DNA of 64,000 nt from Agelaius tricolor (Eukaryota > Chordata > Aves > Passeriformes > Icteridae). Position 1 is the first letter of the stretch. Every line of letters begins with the position of its first letter. The position numbers and the translations under genes were made by a program. Location of the stretch: the NCBI GenBank assembly GCA_023055355.1, contig JALJCS010000001.1:24551881-24615880 (forward strand), written 5' to 3'. Positions 13,501-25,700 of this stretch are shown here, piece by piece. The notes below the pieces were generated by a model that saw only the letters and a program-made list of their open reading frames with translations, searched no databases and was not told the origin of the DNA.

Positions 13501-14958
13501 GAAATTAAAAAGAAGAGGAAATTGCACAGTTCTTTGTCAAACCCTGCCTAAGGTGGTAGCTGAAATTTCAGGCATTTATTACTCCCACATGATAACAGTA
13601 TTTCATATATAGAATAAATGAGGAAAGGTAAAATTCATTCATGTTGAACTACTTGAAAATTCTTAAATGGTATAGATTTTTTCACTTTAATTTCATTCAT
13701 GTGAGAAAACTAAGATGTTTCTGAATACTTTCCTTTGCACTTCATGTCATTATTTACTAAATTACCTACAATGCAGCTTATTGGCATTGTAACAAGTTTA
13801 ACAAGCTTCCTTTGTTATTCTTCAGAGAAAATAAAGTTCTTACTCCACCCACTGAAGAATGGGAAAAACAGCTTTCAAGTTAAACGCTCTTTGCCGTTTT
13901 GCTTAAAAACAAGAAGATAAGGCAAATCTGAGTTGGCTTTTTGTGCTGTATAAAACAGTAGACAGCACATCATTTTTTTAATTGAAATCTGCAACTGTAA
14001 GGGAGGAAGAAGATATTTTCATATCTGATAATCAATAGCCCTCTTGGTCAGTTGGATACAGAGTTTTTCAGAGTGGGAATGAAATTTGAGGGGGAAAATT
14101 CCAACTAACTCCTAGACCTAATCAGAAACCCAAATCTGATTTTAAAAACATGGTACCTTTGGCATATTTTATAATTCCTTGTTTATCTTTTGTTCAGCTT
14201 TTCATGCTGATGTGAATTGTCTATTTTATTATGGGAATCTGTAATGTCTTTATGTTTTGTTAAAATAATTTTGTTTAGAGTCTCCCCCATCCCAAATTTG
14301 ATCAGTGTTTTTCATCTAGGAAATGTTGTTATTCTTTTGTCTAGACATATCTGTGTCATTCTTTTGACTTAAAACCATATTGAATTGTACTTAAGCACTT
14401 CACAGCATTTACATCTATGAAACTTGCACAGGCTGGGTTTATGTGCAGAGTTTCATCAATCAGTTGTCTTCTTTGAATTACACAAACACTAAGATTTAGA
14501 GTACAAGAAGTCAAACAAATGAAACCAGAGAAGAAACTAGTAGGACCACAGTGTACACTACCTGGGTTTGCCTTGTGCTTCAGTATCACTGTTGCTTTTA
14601 AAATGTCTGTGCATGAATGACAGTATTAAGAGTTACCAGTTTAGCAGCAAACTTAATTTAAAGATAAGGTTTAAACAAGACTGAGGTTTTGAACAGGAAA
14701 CAAATGTTAAGCCCAAGATGTTATCCTGGCTGAAACTGAGAGTTTGGAACAACAGGTTGGGGGGAGAAGCATTAGACTAGCAAAATATTAATCACATTTA
14801 ATGTAATGCACATTCCATTTTCCAGCTGAATTTGTGTCTTACCTTTAGTTCATCTTGCCTTTTCTCACAGCTTTATAGATTTTATTTTTGTTCATGAATT
14901 GTCTGTTGATTTGTTTCCAAAACCACCATTGCTGAATATCTGCTGTGCTCTTCCCTAG
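10595..14958 (+). other. EML4: EML4 intron, 4,364 bp
   Basis: This GT-AG intron begins GTAAGC and ends TTCCCTAG. It holds a TATA-box-like motif at 11230-11237 just after a GC stem-loop, a GGA-rich run near 12999-13012, and a 17-bp A/G-rich tandem duplication near 13490-13523. No exon-like open frame with homology was seen. Confidence 0.85.
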
Positions 14959-15089
14959 GAGTTTGGCCTGAAGGATCCGATGGGACAGACATAAATGCCC
15001 TTGTCAGATCCCATAACCGAAAAGTGATAGCAGTGGCTGATGATTTTTGTAAGGTCCATCTCTTTCAGTATCCCTGTTCCAAGCCAAAG
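14959..15089 (+). CDS. EML4: EML4 coding exon (human exon 22 equivalent), WD-propeller region
   Basis: This 131-nt exon completes a split Gly codon and reads GVWPEGSDGTDINAL, then VRSHNRKVIAVADD, then FCKVHLFQYPCSKPK. The VRSHN...VAVADDFCKVHLFQYPC stretch is a signature of the last blades in EML family proteins. It ends on a complete Lys codon, with donor GTAAGT at 15090. The only difference from human that I recall is Pro for Ala in CSKxK. Confidence 0.97.
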
Positions 15090-15571
15090 GTAAGTCTAGA
15101 CCAGTCTAGTCCATGTGCTTGTTTACATTGCCTGAAGCTTTCCTTGCTTCCAGCATAGTAGTTTTGGAGCCTGGCAGGCAAATACTTCTTTTATATCCAA
15201 GAACCCCCATTAATTTTACATAAAAAATAGAATAAAAAATAAAAAGTGTAAGACAGTGTAAATAGGAAACAATATACCTAAAGGAAAAGTGTCAATAGTT
15301 GTCCTTAAATTCTGGAGACATGACTTGATGCTTTGTGTTTGCTGGCCTTAGAGTGAGGTCCATTACTTTTTCTATAAAGATCTAAATCTGTTCCAAGTTG
15401 CAAAGAAGAGAGGAAGTATTGTGGGAAATCTAATATAAATATAATTCCTTACTCTTTTGTGAACTAAGATCTCTCTTGGAGGGCTAAACAAAAATATTAG
15501 TGGTTTTAAATTTCCATATCATGTGCTCTTCCAGCCAACATGTGATTTCTCTTTCTGCTTGTTTTCAATAG
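15090..15571 (+). other. EML4: EML4 last intron, 482 bp
   Basis: This phase-0 GT-AG intron begins GTAAGT and ends TTTTCAATAG. It is the shortest intron of the gene in this window and shows nothing beyond AT-rich sequence. Confidence 0.92.
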
Positions 15572-16036
15572 GCCCCAAGTCACAAATACAGCGCTCACAG
15601 TAGTCATGTGACAAACGTCAGCTTCACCCATAGCGATGGTCACTTGATTTCAACTGGAGGGAAGGACATGAGTATTATTCAGTGGAAACTGGTGGAGAAG
15701 GTAACTCTGCCACCAAATGACATTGTCCTGGATATCGGTGCCACCAAAGTGCCCATCCCTGTCAGTGAGAACGCCGTGCAGCCTCCTGCACACCTGCCCC
15801 AGCCTTTTAACGAAATGAACCAAAATGAAAGCGTAACTGGCAGCTCTCCAGCTTCCTTGGAGAGCAACTTGGAGCAGTGTGCGGAGCAGAGCGAGGAGCA
15901 GAGCGAGGAGCAGAGCGAGGGCAGCAGCCTGGACCCCGCCGAGCCCAGCTACGAGGAGCCCTCCAACGAGCTGAGCGAGGAGCACAGCGAGTCCACGGTC
16001 ACAGAGGAGCAGCAGGATAACTCACCGCTGTCCTAG
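15572..16036 (+). CDS. EML4: EML4 terminal coding exon: last WD blade and acidic C-terminal tail
   Basis: This exon encodes the last 154 residues and the TAG stop at 16034-16036. It opens with APSHKYSAHSSHVTNV, then FTHSDGHLISTGGKDMS and IIQWKLVEK, the closing blade of the second propeller with its STGGKDxSIIQW motif. After WKLVEK the sequence becomes a low-complexity, disordered-looking tail of about 100 residues, rich in Glu, Ser, Gln and Pro. This tail separates EML4 from EML1, which ends near the propeller. The order of short matches to human EML4 (SSP, LE, LEQ, EEPxNE, EEQQD, SPLS near the end) supports the paralogue call. Three exact 12-bp units at 15884-15919 encode EQSE EQSE EQSE, an apparent expansion relative to human. 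The ATG at 15608 is internal and is not a start. Confidence 0.96.
   Translation, partial: APSHKYSAHSSHVTNVSFTHSDGHLISTGGKDMSIIQWKLVEKVTLPPNDIVLDIGATKVPIPVSENAVQPPAHLPQPFNEMNQNESVTGSSPASLESNLEQCAEQSEEQSEEQSEGSSLDPAEPSYEEPSNELSEEHSESTVTEEQQDNSPLS
15884..15919 (+). repeat. 12-bp coding tandem repeat in the EML4 tail (3 exact copies)
   Basis: The unit gagcagagcgag occurs three times without mismatch and encodes Glu-Gln-Ser-Glu each time. The repeat keeps the reading frame, lies in the disordered acidic tail and is GC-richer than the flanking introns. Confidence 0.95.
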
Positions 16037-17139
16037 TGCTCCTGCCTCAGGTGGTTCTTGTTTCCCCGTGGTGTGCGTGCTTTCATTGCAAGGGTGAGGG
16101 TTCAAATAGGGAAGAGTAGCTGAGATTCATGACCACTCCGGATTTTGAGTTTCAGTGAGATTTTTAGTCTGAGCTTCAGTTCAATGTGTGGAACCATCCC
16201 AAGGGCCTGGCTTGATGGTCTGTAGCAAGATCTGGTCGCAGTTAGTAGTGGACATTACTATAGATCCATTTCAGTTCTGAAATTGTTGTCAGGAAGTGGC
16301 ATGAAATACATACTGGAAAAAAGGTTAGCTCTGAGAATTAGCTGAAGTAGACTACCTTAACTATGTGGAAGTGCTTTCTAGAAGAACTGAGCTGATGGGA
16401 AGCGCTGAGCTGTTCCAGCTGGGAAAGCACTGTGCTGCTTTTTCCAGGTGCGAAGACAAACAGAATGAAAAAACCAACCAAAAAGCTCTTTGTAGGGCTG
16501 TTTTCCTTTGTTTTTCCTTGAGAAAAATAGAGGAAAAATAATGTAACAATGCCACATGTATGGCAATGCCTTCTTGATCTAACACATATGCAATTTTCTA
16601 ACACTACTAATTCCTCATGGAGTCTGGATGTGTTCAAAGTTGGTCTGCCCTGGGTGCTGCTAGTACTAAGGCAAATCCTGTCGAGAAACAGTGTCGACTG
16701 TTCCATTTTCACAGACTCTTAACTGGCAGACTAACCAAATACTGGCATGTTTCACTTTTCATGACCTGAAAGTTGACTTAAACTAAAGGACATAATTGTC
16801 TCTTCAAAGAATTGCTTGCCTAGAGAGTTGGAAACTTGAGAGAATCTTTTACAGTGACTTTGATGTGAACAGCAAAAGAAGCATGACAAGAATACAGAAG
16901 TCAGATGGGCTCCAGAGTTAAACTTTAAGCCTTCAATCAGAACTTGCTCCATCCCTAGTATGAAAAATATAAATACAGTTAACTTAAATTATTAAATTGG
17001 TGCTTAGAATTAGTAAGTTGATACATTTTTCTTCTGAATTTTTAGAGCTAATTCTTAAAAATCATTAAATTGCAATCTCTACTTTCTGTTTTTTCCCCTG
17101 GCTCCTTTAGCAGTTGTGATATAAGCATACAGTAATTTA

Positions 17140-17154
17140 GATGATGATGATGAT
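17140..17154 (+). repeat. (GAT)5 microsatellite in the EML4 3'UTR
   Basis: Five perfect GAT units, directly readable. No function is implied. Confidence 0.9.
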
Positions 17155-17696
17155 TTGATTTTTTTTGTTTTCCCTAGACTTGCTGATCTATTGTTTTTGT
17201 GATTTTATTTGCACCCCACCCCTCCCCAGGTTGCTGTAAGCCATGCAGCAATCATGTGGCTATACCTGGCCAGTTACGGGATATCTTGGCATTTGTTATG
17301 CATTTGGAAAGTACTTTTTTTTACAAAGTTTGTCAGATAGCTACATTTTTTTCTTAAGTGCATACATTTCCTACTTTAAAAAAGATATAGATTTACTGGC
17401 AGATATCCATTTCCTATGTACTTGTTTATATTTTGATTACATAGAATTTTCTTTTTTTTAACTTGCTGCATTGTGCTGGTATTTTAGTTCTTAGTTAGAA
17501 TATCATGTTTAGAAACTTTGGATGAGTTCATAAGTCTTAATTGTGCAAACGTTTACGTGATTGTGCCATTCCAAAGTGCATCAAAACTGTCATTCCCTTT
17601 CTAGTATCTTCTCAGGAGAAATGCTACAGATCAGGTATTTAGTCATCATTTGGAAAGATAAAAACAAATGGACTCCCAAAGGACATTTAGAACATT

Positions 17697-17743
17697 TATA
17701 TATAAAATATATAAATATATATATACACACATATATATATATA
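17697..17743. repeat. AT-rich dinucleotide repeat in the EML4 3'UTR
   Basis: An interrupted TA/AT repeat of about 47 bp with a short ACACAC insert. On the transcript it would be a strongly AU-rich, self-complementary tract. It is probably length-variable between individuals. Confidence 0.9.
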
Positions 17744-17852
17744 GAAAAAAAATATCCTCTTGTTTACAACAGTTCCAGAGAACCTCAAAGTAGTTCCCTT
17801 CAGATGGAGGGAGATATGGATTCCAAGCAACCCATCTGTTTAAACTGTGCTC

Positions 17853-17860
17853 TGTACATA
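17853..17860 (+). promoter_or_regulatory. Pumilio-type RNA element (TGTACATA) in the EML4 3'UTR
   Basis: TGTACATA fits the UGUANAUA consensus bound by Pumilio proteins, which reduce mRNA stability or translation. A second copy at 18446-18453 lies beyond the inferred cleavage site. One octamer in 2.4 kb of AT-rich sequence can occur by chance. Confidence 0.35.
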
Positions 17861-18385
17861 GAGTTTCACTGGAGAGCTCTAGTATGCCTGACTTGCAAAT
17901 CTGCCAAATAGCAGCAGTGGAAGGTAAAGTTCATCAGCTCATCAAAGTTCTTGGTTACAAATGAGGAATATGCTGTAGGTTTAGAAAATAATCTTAGTAA
18001 AGGAGAAGGGATAGTAGAGCTAATGAGGCACAGAGAGCTCTCTGTCATTTTTATGAACTCCACATAAGCAACACATTTCTCTTTGGAACATCTGTCACCT
18101 GGGGTTGCCATGTAAGTGAGAGTTAGAGTTGTGATATTCTTGTGTAGTTCAGAAGACTCTACTAATATGCAAAAAGCCTTACAGCTTTCAATTGCTGGCA
18201 ACTACTGTTTAACAAATAATTAAATCTGTGATAATGGATGGAAATGGGATTATGTAACTGTAGATGTTTTAGAAAAATAATTGTGAATGAATTATGATTA
18301 AGAGTGTTTCATGTGAAGATGTTTGAGCCATTTCTATCTATCATGCATTCCTGTCTTGAGGCAGAAAACTTTGAAGATTAAAAAA

Positions 18386-18405
18386 AATAAAATAATCAAA
18401 ATAAA
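18386..18405 (+). promoter_or_regulatory. EML4: EML4 polyadenylation signals (two AATAAA hexamers)
   Basis: Canonical AATAAA at 18386-18391 and again at 18400-18405, inside an A-rich stretch. A G/T-rich sequence around 18476-18500 could serve as the downstream element. These are the first canonical hexamers after the stop codon, which is why I place the transcript end at about 18.42 kb. Confidence 0.65.
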
Positions 18406-19729
18406 ATATTGCAGTGTCTTTCTCCATATCTGTTCTGGTTCCTTCTGTACATAAAGTGGATGCTGTCATCACAGTCGCAGTGTCTGGGTCTGTGATTTTG
18501 AAAGAACTTTCTCAATGTGTGCTTTTTTGATAACCTCCCAGGCTGTCTAAAAATAACTCAGCATCATGTATACTATTGTCAGATCTGAATATTGCTCTTG
18601 TTTATGTCTCATGAGTTCTATGACATTTCCCTTTTTCATGAACAGCTGGCATTATCCTTCTGTAGGTAATTGATGAGTGGCAGAGTGTTACAAACAGATT
18701 TTTGTCCTGCTGCAAAGTGCAGTCTTCCTTCCAGGGTTCTGCCCAGAAGCTTTCTTCTGGAAGTCAGGAGAGAAGTACAAACTTATTTTTGGCTATGATG
18801 TATTAAATACCCCAATGTTTCCCCATTCCTCATAGTCTCTCTCCAGCTGCAGGTGCAGAAGTTCACAATATGCTGAACATATTCCTTGTGTGAGATTCCA
18901 TCTTTTCAAAGGCCTTGAATCATTCCATGTCTTGCATCTGGTTTCTGCCCTTCACAAAAGGGGAGGGTGAGGTACAGAAGGAAGAAACCTGCAAGATAAA
19001 CAAATACCTCATGTTTATCCTCACTTAAAGGAAAAGCAAACAAACACCACCATTGCCACCCTGAGTGGGACTGGAAACCTTGACTCTTCTTTTCCACCAA
19101 ATTGTCAGGAGAATGTTCTGCCATGAGCAACAAGCAGATGTCCCAAGGTCATGCTGTGCTGTTCCCAGCACACCTGCAGCTGTGGAGTTTGTGCTTTTCT
19201 ATGCTCTGCTCCCTTCCTCTCCAGCTCAAGGCTTTTGCTGCCTCTTCTCCTGGGATTCCCAGTAAGGCAGGAGTCTTTCTGAAGAGCAGGGAAGCTGGTC
19301 TTCGAGTCCTCCTCAGTGATGCCGGTGGGACAGGGCTTCCAAGTGGCCACTCTGTTCACCTGGGACAGCAGCAGCTGCTGTCAGTTCAGAGCTGCAGTGG
19401 TGGTGTTTGTGCTGTGGAGATGAAGTTCAGGGTGGAAGCACCCCTGAAGGCATAAAACTATAACTGCAGGATGGAAAACTTAAAGTCCGTATTAAAATGT
19501 TCATATGGCTTTGTAGTAAAACACTGGAAAGTTAAGGAGTGCCATGCTTGTGGATTCTTGCAGTCTGCATCCATATGGGTGAATCAGCTAAAGTGATACT
19601 GGGTTTTGTGAATATAATCACATATCCATATGGGGTTTTATTTTCCCCATGGAAGCTTCAGGATAGGTGAGGAACAGGCTGGGTAGTGGTGAATGATGAT
19701 TTTCTTTGGTTTGATCTGGCTGGAATTCT

Positions 19730-19734
<5 letters not shown>

Positions 19735-19758
<24 letters not shown>
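19735..19758. repeat. (AT)12 microsatellite
   Basis: Twelve perfect AT units, directly readable, followed by a TTATTTG interruption and more AT-rich sequence. Confidence 0.95.
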
Positions 19759-19761
<3 letters not shown>

Positions 19762-20042
19762 TTGTTATATAAATAACAAGTACTCATTTTTGCACATGAT
19801 GCATCTCAAGGTCTAGCTGCTTACTTTTTTAGTCATTCCTAGAAAGCAATGGTTCTGATTTTGTCTGTGAAAATGAACAAAAATTTTATTTGGTTTGTTA
19901 TATTGATTAGTCTGCACTGAACAATATGCTGTGTTTTCTACTTTGTGCTTCACTGCATAAGATGTGAATGTTTCCTTCAGTGCAGTATTTCAGTTGAATC
20001 AGGATGAAGTAAGTAGAATGTCCTTGTGAAATTTAGGCATGA

Positions 20043-20063
20043 CCAAACCAACCAACCAACCAA
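20043..20063. repeat. (CCAA)n tetranucleotide repeat
   Basis: Short run of CCAA/AACC units, about five copies with one imperfect unit at the start. Confidence 0.85.
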
Positions 20064-22481
20064 AAAATTCTCATTTCCACAGCCTCATGCTAATAAAATG
20101 TGGGCTCCTGGCAGTGGAAGGGTTACTATTACATGAGGTGGATTTTACTTGAGTGATATTTGTGCTGCATATTTGCTTTCCTTCTGAACAAGTCCAAGCC
20201 CATTGCCTAATCTTTATTTCTGACAGATGTTTTGTGTACTAATACTTTAATCAACTGAGAATGAAAAACTGCTTACAGTGGGATTATACCCTTTAGAACC
20301 CTGGCCAGTGTACACATTTTAGTGTATTTAACACGCATGGGGTGGCTTTGTGTGCAGATACACGTATGCAAGCATCAAATGGATAATGGATGTGGGTGCT
20401 CTAGGCCTTTTTTTTTTTTTCCTGGCTTGAAAGGGAGATGTGGGTGACTCCACAGTTAATTAAGAAGGTTTAGGAGCACAGAAGCCTTCCCAACAGAATG
20501 GTAAGGCAAGAGGATTGGGAGAGGAGGGGCAGTGGTGGAACTGGTTTTACCAGAGCTGTTTCCTACGCTGGTTCCCCACCACACACCCCAAATTCCCCTC
20601 TTCTAGTTTTTGTCCGTGTGCTAATGTCTATAAAACTTTTCACTTCTGCTGGATGTACTGGCTGGTTAAAAGGTGGGTTTGAGAAAGGAAGTTTATGGAG
20701 ATTTTTGCTGTATTTTACTTTTAACAAATTATTCTAAAAAAACAGCTTTCTTCCAAAAAGTTCTTCTAGGGAACCAAAATCTACCAACAGCCTACATCTT
20801 TAAGGGATATGTATGTCCTCGTGATTTTTACAGCCCAGTATCCTTTTCAGTCGGGGACCTCTGGACACTTCCCAGCTCTCACCAACCAAGTGATCTCCAG
20901 CAGATCTGTCCCCTGTCAGCAGCCTCTGCTGTGTAGCTCTGTGTGGGTCACATTATTTTTGCTCTCAGGTAACCACCACACTTGTTGGTTCCTTTTTATC
21001 CCCCTCCAAAGCTCTATCAGAGATCAGTCCTTGCACTGGCAATAATTTTTTTCCTTTTTAAGTCTGTTCACATCCTGCTGTGCACCTATAGCTGCATACA
21101 GGAAAATCACAGAAGAGGAAGGTCATAAACTGGGTGCATCAGACAATGGATACAGCTTCAAATGCTATCTAGGATGTAAGTATAAAAATCCCTGGAATTT
21201 TGTACTCTGACAATGAGTGTCTCTGGTGTTGGGGGGACACTGGCAATGGAACTGGGAACGTATGAAACTATATATTTCCTAAGTAAAAGGAACTTGGAGC
21301 AAACCTTGGTGTTGTTGCTACATCAGGGAGGCCTTGGGGCTAACCTCATAGCTCAGGAAAACAAGCCAAAAACCCCCAGAAACAGACAAAATTATAACCA
21401 AAGCTTTTGGCTTTAGCAAAGCAGGCAAAAAGTTTTCCATGTGACAGCAAAAGCAGAGGGAGCAAACAGAGCTGTGGTGTGTGTGCACAGAGCAGCCCAC
21501 TCCCTGTACGCCAAAGCTGCTCTTGCTACATTTCCTCTGCTCCAGAGTGGGTGTGAGCAGCACCCCTCTATGGGTGGGCACTCTCTTTTCTCTGCTGCTA
21601 CTCTGGGCAGAATTTCTGTGGAAAACCTTGTTTTGAGCATTGTGTTGATTGGAATTTTTACTTGAAGAGCCAGACAACACAGAATTGAGAGCAGAGGGAG
21701 AGGCAACATCTTGTCCAGACACAGGTGTCCTCCAGTGCTAATGCTAAACAGAGATTTTTCGTGACTGTTTAATGTGAAATGGCTGTTGTATAGACAGGGC
21801 TTCTGAAAGGATCCCATTTACTCCAAGTTTGGCAAAGGGAAAATGAAATGTCAATTGAGCATGCAAAGCCTGGTTTCTTATGTCAAAAGTTGTAATGCAT
21901 TTTTAGATTGATTCACAAATCAGGAGATCTGCAGTTCCGTGGGTTTTCTGCCAGCTGGGAAGGAAACAGATGTGGAGCATTTTAAACTTTCAAAAAAGCA
22001 TACCTATGAGGGATTTTTCAAGACAGATGTCCATTCCACCCTTTGCCAGGACCATATGGATATGCTTACATTATACTTTGTGGGGGTGTTCATAGAAATT
22101 CTGCTTATGTTGGAGTATTTTGTATTAGACTCAATAATTCTCTAGGGAAAAAGACAAAACCAAAAACAAACTGCTTGAATAGCTATCTTCCAAATTGCTC
22201 TCTCAGTGGCCTTCCTAGGGGTGTACCTCTGAAACATTTTTCTCTGAGTAGACCTCTTGCTCTGATAGATTTTCTTCCAATTATACATAACATTTCAGAA
22301 TGTTTTTTCTCTCTTAAGAACAGGACAACCTCAAGGTTATTTCCAGCAATTAAATCAGAGTTGTTCTCCCTAACAGCAAAGAGGGGAACAACTTCAGCAT
22401 GCCTAGGACTCGTGTCTTCAAAAGCTTTGGACTAAGGCTAGAGGTGTCCAGGTGGTGCTTCCCTGTGCTGATGCTGCACTT

Positions 22482-22730
22482 GGAGGCTCCAGGGGATTGC
22501 TGTGTCCATGGGCTGCTCTGTATCCTAATGGGGGCTCCATGGGCTGCTGTGTATCCTTATGGAGGCTCCAGGGGATGGCTGTGTCCATGGGCTGCTGTGT
22601 ATCCTTATGGAGGCTCCAAGGGCTGCTGTGTATCCTTATGGAGGCTCCAAGGGCTGGCTGTGTCCATGGGCTGCTGTGTATCCTTGTGGAGGCTCCAAGG
22701 CTGTGTCCATGGGCTCCTCTGTACCCCTTT
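22482..22730. repeat. Minisatellite with alternating long and short units
   Basis: Six tandem units, each starting with ggaggctcca or a close variant, begin at 22482, 22531, 22561, 22609, 22640 and 22688. Their lengths are 49, 30, 48, 31, 48 and about 43 bp. The long unit equals the short unit with an extra segment of about 17 bp containing ggctgtgtccatggg. Long and short alternate for five units, so the array can also be read as a repeat of about 79 bp. Long open frames cross this array in two + frames and one minus frame (up to 178 codons). This is expected for a repeat with few stop-forming words, and I do not read any as a gene. Confidence 0.95.
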
Positions 22731-25700
22731 GGGAGTGGCAGGAGGTGGCTGTGCAGACTCTTCCACCCACCACTCCATGGAATGCTGACAAGGTCATGTG
22801 TTTTGGTGAGCCTTGCCATCATCATTGCCAACCCAGGTGGTGTTCCTGCAGCAGTTTCACTTCCTTGGATGACTTTCTCCTGGAGTATTTGCAGTTTAGC
22901 CACAGCATGCAGGATATTGCAATCCTTAAATTTCTCAGAAGGGGAAAGGAGAGGATTTGGTATGCAGCCTTCTCATTTACTGCTTTGATTTTATTTTTTT
23001 TCCTTCATTCTTCCACGGATTTAAATCTGTTTGGCTGGAAATGAGTGAAGGAACACTTTGACACAAAGACTGACGCAGGTTTGACTGGAAAGTTTATTCT
23101 TAAGTTCCCCCCATCACTTTGGAGCCTGACCAACATCAGAGATTTTAATGTCACAGATAGCGTGATAGAAATTCTGGCTTAGCTGTGCTGTAAGGAAAGA
23201 TCAAGGGGAACTATGGCCTGTATCCCATTTTTGGGTCCTGAATTATTGCCAATTATAATATCTCCCGCTGCAAGCACTGTCTCCCCAGAATCACCCTGTG
23301 GGAACTGATTGTAACTCTGCAGCAATGTACAGAAAGAGGGTTTGTGCACAGGGGGAAGGGCTGCAGATGGGGAGAGCTGCCATAAATGGCTTAGCTGACA
23401 GTCCAGCTTTTTGCTGAATTGAAAACTTGTCTCGCTGGAAATCATGGGAATTGGCTTATGAGTCTCAGGCTGGATTCATCTGCATGGGGCTGCGTATGCA
23501 AAGAGCTTGGCCTGGGGGTGCTGTGCTCTGTGCACGTGGTCCTGCTGCACATCTGATGTGCCACGTTGCTGTAAAATGTGTAAAATTGAATGGAATGTCC
23601 GTGGAACAGAGGGAATGAGTATCATGTGTGCAAAGTAATAAGCAAGTTTTTGATCAGCCCAACATGTGACCCTTTTGTCACCCTTATCCTGATTTGTTTG
23701 TTTTGCCTTCTTCCTCCACATTTTCAAAGGCCCTTCAGGAGGTTTGTTCCCAGTAGTTCTCAAGGAGTTTCTGCTCAGAGTGATTTTCAGGGCAGAGCCC
23801 CATTTTAACAGCACTAGAGCACACCATTGTTCTGTCCTGTGATCCAGAATCAGACAGCTACAGGTGATGGAGCAGGAGAGGAAACATTGCAAGAGTGAGG
23901 CTCCAGAGTTACTGGATGTGGTGGTGAGAAAAAGCCCATCAAAATAGTGGTGCCAACTAAAAGCCCAGTGCAGTACAGGCACACCCTTTCTGCTGCAGGT
24001 ATTTAGGTGTGATGATTGGACTTGTTCCCCTTAAGTACTTCCTTTGGATGAGCAATGCCAGTGCTTGCTTCTCTTTGATTCACATGCACCAACCACTGCC
24101 CCTGTATATAAATACATATATATAAGTTAATATAATTACAGTTCCTGCCCCCTGACCTGTAGTGCTGCATGGGAACTTGCAGCTTTTTGTTGACATTCAT
24201 TTGGAAAAAGAACTTCCCCTTCTTATCATGAATATGGAAATTTCACACCAGGCAAATTCTAATCTAGCATGAAAAAATAGTCACAGGCACAAACCTACGT
24301 TTGAAGTGGAAAGGTGACTCCAAAAGTTGATTATGGGAAGGAAATAGGATGATACAAAGGAAGAGGGGAATGCACCGCTGGTTTTCTGCATCATAACAGA
24401 CCAGTGGTTTCCAAACACTGGCATAGGGAATGGGGTTGGTTCAACAGTGAATATGTTCTGGGAAATAATTTCATGTTTCTTGAACAATATGAAAACTGAA
24501 AGGAGGGAGAAAGCTGTAAAAGGAGAGGGATTTGCCTGGATGGGCCATCCTACTCTTGGCAAGAGTGTGCTCAGCACTACAGTACATTGCAGGCTAGAGG
24601 GTGGGTTTGTGACTCTCATTCTCTAAACTACAAGAATGTGACCTGTCAAAAGGTTTTCTTCTAGAAAAGAAGAGGCAATAGGAAGAATGCAGGGGAATGT
24701 TTTGTCAAAACCTGTTACAAGGCAGACTTTCCTAAAGGATTTTCCTTATATCTATCCTTATATCTATTATATTAAAAAAAAAAACTTGTAGGGTCAGTCT
24801 GTGGATACAAGCCCTCTGTTCCTCAGAAATTATACCCTCACCCTTCCCTGCACCCTGTGGGAGGCTTGGATTTCATTATTTTCCTTTTCTATCGAAGGTT
24901 TCAAATATCTTCCCTCCTTCGTGTATGCTGTGGCTCTGCAATAGCACTTTCCTTAATGTACAGAAATTAATAGTGGTTAATTTGATCACTGCCCTTAAAG
25001 GAAAAACATATTCAAGCTTTTCAACTTGTTCATCCAGTGTTCCCCTGAACATCCCATCTGCGATACAGGCTATGCCTTCACCCATGAGATCCTGGACATT
25101 CTGTGTGTGGCCAGTCCCGGTTTTCCAGCTGTGTTCCAGTACCCCTCACTCATCTCTGACCACCAGCTTGGTACAGCTGGAGCTGGGCTGATGACTGCCT
25201 GTGCTGCTGTCTTACCAGAAGGTGAAAATCACACCTCCCAAGTTAGACCTGGGAAGCACCTGCACCCACTGATGACAGGAGGAAATGCAATAAGACAATT
25301 TTCTGCCTCATGTTGGAGCTAATGGATAGCTTGGAAAGAAAACATTACAGCTTTGCAGAAATTTATACAAAGACATTCCAGAAAATTTTTAAATCAGATT
25401 TTCCCCATTCTTGATGAAATACTTGGATTAATTTACATTGCCTTTGTTACACCTGTGATTACCTAAGGTGGCTTTGTGGGCTTCTACTAACACTGAAACC
25501 AAGCAGTGCTGCACAGCTACATTTTAACTTGGGAAACATTTTCCAAAAATATATAGGTTTTTTTGTATTTTTTATTTCTCATTCACTTGCAGAACATCTG
25601 GTATTTTAACTTGCTGCAGGTAGAAACTGATTATATAATCTCTCTGCCAAAACTTTGACTCCATGGTGAATGGTATTAGTTATCAGGATCTCTGTCTTTT

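Larger units (their letters stand above)
16037..18425 (+). other. EML4: EML4 3' untranslated region (end inferred)
   Basis: The segment follows the TAG stop without an obvious splice donor-acceptor pair and is AT-rich like other long avian 3'UTRs. The first strong AATAAA hexamers after the stop are at 18386-18391 and 18400-18405, so the inferred length is about 2.4 kb. It contains (GAT)5 at 17140-17154, an AT-rich microsatellite at 17697-17743 and a Pumilio-type TGTACATA at 17853-17860. Weaker ATTAAA hexamers near 16.99 and 17.06 kb could give shorter isoforms. The 3' end is a prediction from signals only. Confidence 0.7.
18426..22481. other. Intergenic sequence, no gene recognised
   Basis: This 4-kb stretch lies downstream of EML4. 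It holds a perfect (AT)12 repeat at 19735-19758 and a CCAA tetranucleotide run at 20043-20063. Open frames of up to about 134 codons at 21.3-21.8 kb overlap on both strands, have no recognisable product and no splice context. I see nothing else that can be supported. Confidence 0.6.

Noticed and set aside
15650..15985. 111-codon minus-strand frame opposite the EML4 terminal exon
   Set aside because: It is the antisense shadow of the Glu/Ser-rich tail; the Leu/Ala-rich product follows from the complementary codons.
22418..22988. Open frames of 161, 178 and 161 codons on both strands over the minisatellite
   Set aside because: Several frames are open at once because the repeat unit has few stop-forming words; the products are low-complexity repeats with no known domain and no splice or start context.
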